A stretch of 64,000 nt of DNA from an uncultured Prevotellaceae bacterium (GTDB lineage: Bacteria; Bacteroidota; Bacteroidia; Bacteroidales; Bacteroidaceae), in assembly GCA_946188345.1 (NCBI GenBank), contig CAMHUI010000010.1:1-64000 (forward strand). The letters run 5' to 3'. The stretch's first letter is position 1. Every line of letters starts with the position of its first letter. Below are positions 57,501 to 64,000 of the stretch, in pieces. The notes below the pieces were generated by a model. It saw only the letters and a program-made list of their open reading frames with translations. It did not search any database and was not told the DNA's origin. The position numbers were made by a program, and so were the translations under genes.

Positions 57501-58522
57501 TCTGCGGCATCGGCCAGCAGTTCGTTGCGACGGTTCCAGAGTTTCAGCATCGTGCGGGAGGTATAGGCTCCCACCCCATGCGTCCGCATAGGTAGCTCGC
57601 TGTTGTGGATACGATATTTGCTGTTGCGATAGGTGTCAAGATAGTCAAAGATGTCGTCGGGTGAAGCCAATCTCACCTTTACCGGGCCTTCGCTGTCAAC
57701 GCTGTAATTGAGCCAGTAGGGCGTATTCTCTCCTTCCTTCGAGGCATTGTCCTGAAGACCGCCTCCCCGGTCGCCACGCGGTCCTACATAGCGCACCTCT
57801 GCAGCAACTCCGTATTTCTGGTAGTTGCTGTTGATGGTCTGAAGCATGTCGGCATCGTTGGCCATATCTTTATTGTAATCTTCGTGGGTATCGTAGGCAT
57901 GCGGCTTATAGATGGCATAAATCTGAGACTCATCTACTCCCTGCCAGATGCCAAACGGCGGCAGCTGGTCGTAGCCGGCAGCCCCCCACCCGAGCTTAGC
58001 CGTATGGAAGCCACGGAATCCGCAGTGGGCAGCTAACGATGGCAGGGCATACGAGAAGCCGAAGCAGTCGGGCAGCATGATGTCGCGGCCGCCACGCACC
58101 CCGAACTCCTGCTGGAAAAACTTCGTGGCATAGAGCCAGTTGCGCATGATGCTCTCGGCCGAAGAAATCATCACATCATTGGCGTCGACCGCACAACCCG
58201 ACACATGCCAACGGCCATTGGCCACATAGGTCTTCAGGCACTCAAAGTCTGCAGGATAATACTCCTTCATCCACATATACTTGATGGCTCCTTCATAATT
58301 GAACTGGAACTGCGGATACTTGTCGAGCAGTGCAAAGTTCTGAAGCATCGTATTCCTGACGTACTCGTTAATGGTCGTACGCACATCCCAGTTCCACTGC
58401 GTGTCAAGATGGCTGTTGGAGATAAAAAACAACGTGGGCTGACTGGCCTGAGCAAAACAAAGACTACGAACCATCAGTAACAGTCCGACCAATAGCCATT
58501 TGCATCGTTTTCCAGTTTTCAT
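54563..58522 (-). CDS. GH38-family alpha-mannosidase with C-terminal discoidin-like region
   Basis: LFFISNSHLDTQWNWDVRTTINEYV, MLPDCFGFSYALPSLAAHCGFRGFHTAKLGWG, NIWQAHHDGLTGTSIPNAYL. Confidence 0.9.
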   Translation of the reverse strand: MKTGKRCKWLLVGLLLMVRSLCFAQASQPTLFFISNSHLDTQWNWDVRTTINEYVRNTMLQNFALLDKYPQFQFNYEGAIKYMWMKEYYPADFECLKTYVANGRWHVSGCAVDANDVMISSAESIMRNWLYATKFFQQEFGVRGGRDIMLPDCFGFSYALPSLAAHCGFRGFHTAKLGWGAAGYDQLPPFGIWQGVDESQIYAIYKPHAYDTHEDYNKDMANDADMLQTINSNYQKYGVAAEVRYVGPRGDRGGGLQDNASKEGENTPYWLNYSVDSEGPVKVRLASPDDIFDYLDTYRNSKYRIHNSELPMRTHGVGAYTSRTMLKLWNRRNELLADAAEKASTLAQWLGVKDYPTERLADAWVRNIWQAHHDGLTGTSIPNAYLFSMNDYVLANKTFADVVQAASAATIAEMDTRGEGTPIIVYNPLSWQRTDIVECSMTVGQKPAGLRVSNGTEEVLSQVTGYDESTGELRFIFAATVPAVGYAVYHANFTEPSALTSSLTANAQQRQLSNGRYRISLNVSGDMTMLYDLGNSRNLMSTSQLQMIYDHEDTWPSWEISYTDVTRSATTVNDNVKITLAEDGPLRKSFRVERSELGSTFVHYVRMNALNDCIECVTEADWQTHERMLKVQFPFTFSNPNATYDISLGTIQRGNRTTDCYEVQGHQWADLSTQDGAYGVSVLNDCKYGWDKPNNNTLRLTLIHTPSTSDSYTYQAEQDLGVNHFTYALFPHQGSVGIATQQQASQLNQPLLAFTAPKHEGTLGCQTGFLQVSTDAVSVKALKKSEFSNETIVRVYEWAGQRQENVGLTFPAEILSVREVNGLEQSLEMSAMDYSYTGKTLTFNIGKYQPKTFAVTLKPSDTHTQPAAAQQPVDLSAYYNIDVMSSDSKKNDAATSVGYAYPAEQVADRIQYQGQTFLMGPREDGKNNAVRFQAQTIDLGSAATIEGQKYLYMLLGCTNRQGGLAEVIVGDETYVLEVPYVGGTVGQLASPFNAGTRYRKQDVALTTTHSHNISKNANEAYGFLYMYHYILPLPDGVTSFTLPRDNTLLLYAATVSNDQSVETKPLTELPTYIDYSELVGSEDLCGEKLTPRTVSANSYINSNEAPSMASDMNELTKWCVDGGTQSRPYIEYRFTSPVEVCQWMVLHAGSESGNYITKSFKLQCYEDNKWVDVDVVTDNKENKTVRGVEPFTAERIRLQIEQGEQNGKTTRIYEFAVYGRDAASSTVDHVSHVGELAITGMDSQGNLICQVPAGVDRVTLHVTSLDGRQLFREEFSVSEGQNQLPMKASEGVRLCLLTARRNGHPIKSEAIKLLIHNIY

Positions 58523-58569
58523 TTTATTCAAGATATTAAAGGTATTTCTTTCAAAGAAAGAAGTATCTG

Positions 58570-58577
58570 CAAAGATA
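58570..58577 (-). promoter_or_regulatory. Putative -7 box for the GH38/SusCD operon
   Basis: CAAAGATA (+) = TATCTTTG (-). Confidence 0.5.
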
Positions 58578-58924
58578 ACTCCTTTTTTCCTTATTTCCAA
58601 CTATTTAAGTCTTCAATTAATAGAATTTAACTATTTCCCATTCCGAACCCACTTCGTGCATCCCTGTAGGCGTAATTTCTGATATGCGACTGCCAACTGG
58701 CCTTCTTCTCAATAATTTCAACTATTGTTTGCAAAGTTACTACATTAACCCTATTCAATTGAGAACATACAGACAAAAATACAGAAAAAAAGAGTATTAA
58801 AAATCTTATAAATAATTTAATTACTGCAACTTAGAGATTACTTACCGAACAAAAAGAATACAGAGAAAACAAGAAAAATATACAGAAAATCTCTCTTTTC
58901 TTTGGCAATATCGGTTTTTCTGAC

Positions 58925-58932
58925 TACCTTTG
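58925..58932 (+). promoter_or_regulatory. Putative -7 box for the DUF6377 regulator gene
   Basis: TACCTTTG, ATG at 58945. Confidence 0.5.
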
Positions 58933-58944
58933 CTGCCAAACAAT

Positions 58945-60615
58945 ATGAAAATGAAACAGATAATAGCTATATTCTCCATCTTGCTCTTCCATGCAAGCGC
59001 CTTGAGCGCACAGAAGAACAGCCATGCCCCGAGATATCACGTGCTGGACCAGGAGATAGAACGCTCTGCCAGCTATGATGCAGCCAAGGAGCACAAGATC
59101 GACTCACTGCGCCAGCTGCTGAATACTACCCGCAACCGCCAGAAGGCCCATAGGCTTTCATTCGAACTGGGCGAGCAATACCACTCCTTCGTCAACGACT
59201 CCTGCTTACATTATTATAAAAAGGCTATTGGACTGGCCAGGCAGATAGGCGACAGAAACACCATCTTCTACGACAAGCTCATGCTCATCAACCAATATAT
59301 CTACTCGAGCAACCATAAGATTGCGCTTTCCGAACTTGAAGGTCTCAACGCAGAAGAACTGCCCGACAGCATCATCTCGCGCTACTACCTCACCTTCGGT
59401 AGCCTGTATGAGTACATGGGCAACGAGAGCAGCGGCGACGAACGGGAACACTACCACCTGCTGGCACAGGCCTTCAACGACTCTGCGATGGCTACAGCCG
59501 GCAAGGACTCCCAGCTATACTATCAGGAACAGTGCTCACGGCTCATCCGCCTCAACAAGATCGACGAAGCCGCTGAAGTATGCAACCAATGGGCACAGAG
59601 CCTCGACCCGGAAGAGCGCAACTACGCCGTCATGGCCTACTATCAGGCAGAAATCGCAAGCCACAGAGGCAACAAGGAAGAAAGGAAGTACTGGCTCGTA
59701 GAGTCGTCAATCAACGACATCCGCCACTGCACCAAGCACCAGATGTCACTCTGGAACCTTGCCCAGATGCTTGCCGACGAAGACGACTCAAACCGCTCCT
59801 ACAAATACGTGGAGCACTCGTGGAAATGTGTGCAGAAATTCAATGCAGGCATGCTCACGTCACTCATCTCACCCGTCTTCACAACCATCAACGACAGCTA
59901 CAACAACCGCCTTCAGAGAGCCAACCGGCGCATGACCATCCTCGCCATTGCTGCAGGACTCCTGGCACTCGGACTCGGCGTATCCTACGGGTTCACCCGC
60001 AGAAGAGGCAAGCTGCTGGAAAAGGCACGGACGGAACTGGCCGAGAACAACCAGAAGCTGTCGACACTTAACGGACAGCTCTCCACCCTTAACACCCAGC
60101 TGTCCAGCCTCAACGGCGAGCTCTCCACCTCCAACGCCCAGCTCAGCGAAGCCAACCGACTTAAAGAGGAATACATCGGACAGTTCTTCAGCATCTGCTC
60201 ACAATACATCGACAAACTCGACAAATACCGACTGAAAATCAACCGTAAGATAATAGCCGGACAGTCGAACGACGTCATCAAGATTACCGCCTCCGAACAG
60301 CTGCGCGAAGACGAGCAGAAAGAACTCCTGGCCAACTTCGACCGCATCTTCCTCGGACTCTTTCCCAACTTCGTCGACCGCTTCAATGCCCTGCTCGAGC
60401 CGGAAGGACGCATCACGCCCCACGGTCAACAGCTCACCACCACCCTCCGCATCTTCGCACTCATCCGACTCGGCATCGAAGACAGCGCCAGTATTGCAGA
60501 ATTCCTCAACTACCCCGCAGGAACCATCTACAACTACCGCAACCGCATCAAGGTAAAATCCCTCGGCGAGCGCAGCCAGTTCGAAGACCAGGTCAAGCGC
60601 ATCGGAATGGACTAA
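58945..60615 (+). CDS. DUF6377-like membrane-associated regulator (TPR + TM + coiled coil + HTH-like C-term)
   Basis: Signal peptide, TPR-like N-term, TM LAIAAGLLALGLGVSYGF, LNGQLSTLNTQLSSLNGELSTSNAQLSEANRLKEEYIGQFF; divergent from the PUL. Confidence 0.8.
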   Translation: MKMKQIIAIFSILLFHASALSAQKNSHAPRYHVLDQEIERSASYDAAKEHKIDSLRQLLNTTRNRQKAHRLSFELGEQYHSFVNDSCLHYYKKAIGLARQIGDRNTIFYDKLMLINQYIYSSNHKIALSELEGLNAEELPDSIISRYYLTFGSLYEYMGNESSGDEREHYHLLAQAFNDSAMATAGKDSQLYYQEQCSRLIRLNKIDEAAEVCNQWAQSLDPEERNYAVMAYYQAEIASHRGNKEERKYWLVESSINDIRHCTKHQMSLWNLAQMLADEDDSNRSYKYVEHSWKCVQKFNAGMLTSLISPVFTTINDSYNNRLQRANRRMTILAIAAGLLALGLGVSYGFTRRRGKLLEKARTELAENNQKLSTLNGQLSTLNTQLSSLNGELSTSNAQLSEANRLKEEYIGQFFSICSQYIDKLDKYRLKINRKIIAGQSNDVIKITASEQLREDEQKELLANFDRIFLGLFPNFVDRFNALLEPEGRITPHGQQLTTTLRIFALIRLGIEDSASIAEFLNYPAGTIYNYRNRIKVKSLGERSQFEDQVKRIGMD

Positions 60616-60675
60616 GCCCCACTTCAAGGCAAAGCCAGACATTGTATTTATTACGCACGACTATATTTATTACGA

Positions 60676-62229
60676 GTGAATACACAAAAACTGATTATCT
60701 CATTGGCGTGTTGCCTGCTCATCGCAAGCTGCACAAGCCTTGACGATGTAGAAGACCGACTTGACCGTTTGGAGGATAAACAAACTGATTTGCAACGGCC
60801 CCCACGACTGTTAAGCATTGAATTTCCTGCAGAGAACAACCCTCGGGTATTGATTACCGACGCCACCTGCACCATCATAGGCGACAGCGTCGCAGACTGC
60901 TTCGTGCCCAACATCATGGATGACAAGCAACTGATACCCCACGTAACCTATGAGGGCGACAGTGTGACCATCGGCAAAGAAACCATTATCAGCGACGTCA
61001 CAAGCTGCAATTTCAAGACTCCCGTGAAACTTCGGGTATACTCGGGCGAAGAGACAAAGGAATACACCGTCTACGTGCATGCCTTTACAGGACTCCCTGT
61101 ATTATGGATTGAGACAGAAGGCAGAACCGACATCACATCAAAGGAGGAGTATCTCCAGGCTCACTTTAAGCTGGCTGAAGATGTCGTCACACGGGCAGCG
61201 GGCGACGTGACAGAAGTCGACGGACAAATCAAAGGTCGGGGAAACAGCACATGGTCAATGCCCAAGAAGCCTTACAGAATTAAGTTAGCAGAGAAAAAAT
61301 CTCTACTTGGCGAGCCCGCAGACAAATCGTGGGTACTGTTGGCAAACTACTCAGACAAGACGGCGCTACGTACAGCCACAGCTTTCTATATGGGTGCCAT
61401 CAGCAACCTGGATTATACGCCTCGATTTCATTTTGTCGAGGTCATGCTGAACGGACGCTACCAAGGAAACTACCAGCTGGGGGAGCATATTAAGATAGCA
61501 AACCATCGGGTCAACGTAGGCGATGACGGATTTCTGCTCGAAATAGATTCAAGAGCCCCCGACAATCCTGACTCAAGATACTTCACCATACCGCATATCC
61601 CGTGGCCGGTAAACATCAAATCGCCCGATGTTGCATATGACGATGAAAACTTCAACTATATCAAGGAATACCTGCGCGATGCCGACAAGGCACTGTTCAG
61701 TAGCAACTTCACCGACCCCGAGGAAGGATGGCAGAAATATCTGGACATGGACTCCTTCGTCGACTGGTATCTTATTAACGAGATAACCAAGAACAACGAT
61801 GCATGCTTCTTTTCAAGTTGCTATATGCATTTGAAAAGAGGCGACAAGATAAAGATGGGGCCCCTATGGGATTATGACATCTCGCTGGGCAATATCAACT
61901 ACAACGACAATTTCAATACCGACGGATTTTGGATTAAGGACGTAGAGTGGTACGCACGACTGTTCAAAGACCCGGCTTTTCTTGACAAGGTAAAGGAGCG
62001 TTTCGCTTATTTCTACAGTCATCAGGATGACATCATGAAAGACATCAATGAAAACGCAAGATACCTCAGATATTCTGTTCAAGAGAATGAAAACCGATGG
62101 CATACGCTCTATACCTATTCATGGCCTAACTACGATATCTGGGGCAGCTACGCCAACGAGGTTCAATGCCTGAAGACATGGATAGCGAAACGCTTTGAGT
62201 GGCTGAAGAACGAATACGACAGCATGTAG
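60676..62229 (+). CDS. CotH kinase family lipoprotein (GTG start)
   Basis: Lipobox LLIASC; GQIKGRGNSTWSMPKKPYRIKLAEKKSLLG...WVLLANYSDKTALRTATAF. Confidence 0.92.
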   Translation: MNTQKLIISLACCLLIASCTSLDDVEDRLDRLEDKQTDLQRPPRLLSIEFPAENNPRVLITDATCTIIGDSVADCFVPNIMDDKQLIPHVTYEGDSVTIGKETIISDVTSCNFKTPVKLRVYSGEETKEYTVYVHAFTGLPVLWIETEGRTDITSKEEYLQAHFKLAEDVVTRAAGDVTEVDGQIKGRGNSTWSMPKKPYRIKLAEKKSLLGEPADKSWVLLANYSDKTALRTATAFYMGAISNLDYTPRFHFVEVMLNGRYQGNYQLGEHIKIANHRVNVGDDGFLLEIDSRAPDNPDSRYFTIPHIPWPVNIKSPDVAYDDENFNYIKEYLRDADKALFSSNFTDPEEGWQKYLDMDSFVDWYLINEITKNNDACFFSSCYMHLKRGDKIKMGPLWDYDISLGNINYNDNFNTDGFWIKDVEWYARLFKDPAFLDKVKERFAYFYSHQDDIMKDINENARYLRYSVQENENRWHTLYTYSWPNYDIWGSYANEVQCLKTWIAKRFEWLKNEYDSM

Positions 62230-62359
62230 AGCCACGCCGATACCTTCGGTCCATGCTCAGAGAAACAACCTACCTAACCGCCGCCGTCATCTATTTCGGC
62301 TACATCCTGTTGGTTGCAGCAGTTGCCCCGTTCCACAAAGGCGATGGCATGTGTCTCTC

Positions 62360-62425
62360 TACGGACAATAAGGACTCAAAGGACAAGCTTATTCCCCAAA
62401 AGTCCCTTGAGTCCCTAAAGTCCGT
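62360..62425. terminator. Long imperfect inverted repeat between convergent genes, probable bidirectional terminator
   Basis: TACGGACAATAAGGACTCAAAGGAC ... GTCCCTTGAGTCCCTAAAGTCCGTA. Confidence 0.6.
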
Positions 62426-62442
62426 AAAGGAAAAAATTCTTT

Positions 62443-63687
62443 TTATCTAACCACGTACTTCTTTCCGTTGACAATAAACATGCCCTTCTGGGCTGCATCC
62501 TTCACGCGGCGGCCCTGCAGGTCGAAGACGGGTGCCGACTCTGAGAAGTCGGACGTTGACAGCTGATTGATACCCGTCGTGAAGCCTTCGATGGTGAAGA
62601 ACTCTGGGGCGGTACCGCCGGGGAGGGCCATGGTGAGGTATGTATTGTCGGGCTGCTGTCCTGCGGGAGCTTTATAGAAGCCTGCACCGTAGTCGTAGTT
62701 ACCGTAGCGATAGAGAATTTCGTCTTCTGGATAGAAACCGAATATCTCGCACAGCAGCGCGTTGTACTTTCTGGTTCCATTGGCATCCATGATGGTGAGC
62801 GTCTTCGGTTCGGGTATGCGGTCGAACTTATAGGTCTGTCCGGGCTCGCCCTTCAGCACGACGCCGACATTGGTAGGAATGGATTTGGTGGCCTTCAGCA
62901 GTCCCACACCATTAACGACCTTGTAGACAACGTAGGCTTGCAGTCCGCTGCCTTCCTGTATCTTCAGGTTGTTGTCTGACGAGAAGAGCATCTGTCCTTC
63001 TGCCGGCATCTCTACGCTAACCTTCTTCTCGAAGAGGGCGTAGATTTTCGTGGGCTGCTCGGGCCATGAGCCCTCGGCTGCCGTCTTGTCGTGCTGGAGC
63101 CAGTAGAACTCTTCTTCGCTCATGCTGAACCTGGTGTCAGACCATTCTTCGACAGGTATCACCATCTGGTCGCTGTACTTCTCGCCCTCGCGGCCTGAAT
63201 TCATGTCTACATAAATGCCGTCCATTCCCACATACTTGAGGTATCTTAAATAGTTGGCGCCCTCGCGGTTGAGGGTTATGGTGAGCACGGGATTCTTGTC
63301 GTAGACGGCAGGGCCGCCCTGATAGTAGTCCTCGTCGGTGTAGTTGCCGTCCTCACGAAGCTGCTTCACCAGTCCTACGCAGTCGTAGTCCTCGCCGCCG
63401 TCAGCCTGAACAATGCCATAGTAACAAGGAATGTAGAACGGCACGAAATTACCGTTCTCTACACGGTAGTATTCCGTAGAGCCGTTTACTGATATTGTGA
63501 ACTTCGACGAACTCACGTCTCCCCATCCCGACTCCATGAGCGGGTTGAGGTCGTTGCTCGTCAGGTATACCTTGCCAGCACCCGTGGGATAGGCCTGCAC
63601 TTCTGCCCACACGTTGGTCATGTAGGTCACTGCCATCGCGGCGTGGGCCGACAGCAGCAATGTCATCATCGCAAAAATCTTTTTCAT
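62443..63687 (-). CDS. Secreted hypothetical protein with T9SS-like C-terminus
   Basis: Signal peptide MKKIFAMMTLLLSAHAAMA; C-term APVFDLQGRRVKDAAQKGMFIVNGKKYVVR. Confidence 0.7.
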   Translation of the reverse strand: MKKIFAMMTLLLSAHAAMAVTYMTNVWAEVQAYPTGAGKVYLTSNDLNPLMESGWGDVSSSKFTISVNGSTEYYRVENGNFVPFYIPCYYGIVQADGGEDYDCVGLVKQLREDGNYTDEDYYQGGPAVYDKNPVLTITLNREGANYLRYLKYVGMDGIYVDMNSGREGEKYSDQMVIPVEEWSDTRFSMSEEEFYWLQHDKTAAEGSWPEQPTKIYALFEKKVSVEMPAEGQMLFSSDNNLKIQEGSGLQAYVVYKVVNGVGLLKATKSIPTNVGVVLKGEPGQTYKFDRIPEPKTLTIMDANGTRKYNALLCEIFGFYPEDEILYRYGNYDYGAGFYKAPAGQQPDNTYLTMALPGGTAPEFFTIEGFTTGINQLSTSDFSESAPVFDLQGRRVKDAAQKGMFIVNGKKYVVR

Positions 63688-64000
63688 AGTTCTTTTGTTT
63701 AAAGGGTTAAATCTGGTTTTATAGGTTATTTATATCTGTCGAATGACTGGATGGTAAATTACATGAGGTATCACTCTATTATTACTTTTCTTTCGAATAC
63801 TATTGCATCTTTTATCATCATTTCTTTCATACATTAATAAAGACAACCAAGAATGTGATTTGTAAACCATGCATCCTTATTTTTTTGTTGTTTATCAATG
63901 TATTTTTTCCTAATAAATCGTCTGTTAATATGATAATATATCTATCTCTGCGTAGTAGCAGCTGTTGTCCGGTGCAACAAAGGCGATGGTTTGTTTCTAT

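Noticed and set aside
1-64000. tRNA or rRNA genes
   Set aside because: No cloverleaf or rRNA-like sequence recognised; a tRNAscan/Infernal run would be needed to exclude them.

Overview
This 64 kb window comes from a Bacteroidales (Prevotella-like) chromosome. Evidence: Bacteroidetes-type -7 boxes (TAnnTTTG), SusC/SusD genes, T9SS-like C-termini, and conserved rseP-dxr-rimM-murA and rplM-rpsI-rpsB-tsf blocks. The left edge (1-2.7 kb) is the end of an integrative element: a tyrosine recombinase plus excisionase-like HTH proteins. Next come a DUF6029/Omp28-like secreted CxxC gene cluster (3-8 kb), housekeeping genes (recG, ispD, nadK, rseP, dxr, rimM, murA, tsaB, yicC, gmk, nadD), a MacAB-like ABC export operon, a GH78 rhamnosidase, a four-gene surface-glycan cassette (34.6-41.6 kb), the ribosomal-protein/EF-Ts block, and a polysaccharide utilization locus with GH38 mannosidase, SusC/SusD and a DUF6377 regulator (45.6-60.6 kb). 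The most unusual observations are: (1) the glycan cassette, where a LicC-like nucleotidyltransferase fused to a PLP aminotransferase sits next to a 922-aa opine-dehydrogenase-like/LicD/glycosyltransferase triple fusion, suggesting a phosphodiester-linked amino-alcohol or opine-type glycan decoration; (2) a 128-bp MITE family (two copies with apparent target duplications) sharing its terminal sequence with a likely IS 5' remnant whose transposase start region contains a cryptic inverted copy of the same terminus; (3) a ~408-bp non-coding interspersed repeat (two copies) with a conserved internal inverted repeat; (4) an exact 22-bp-period array of four palindromes. All product calls were made by reading the translations. 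No database search was run.
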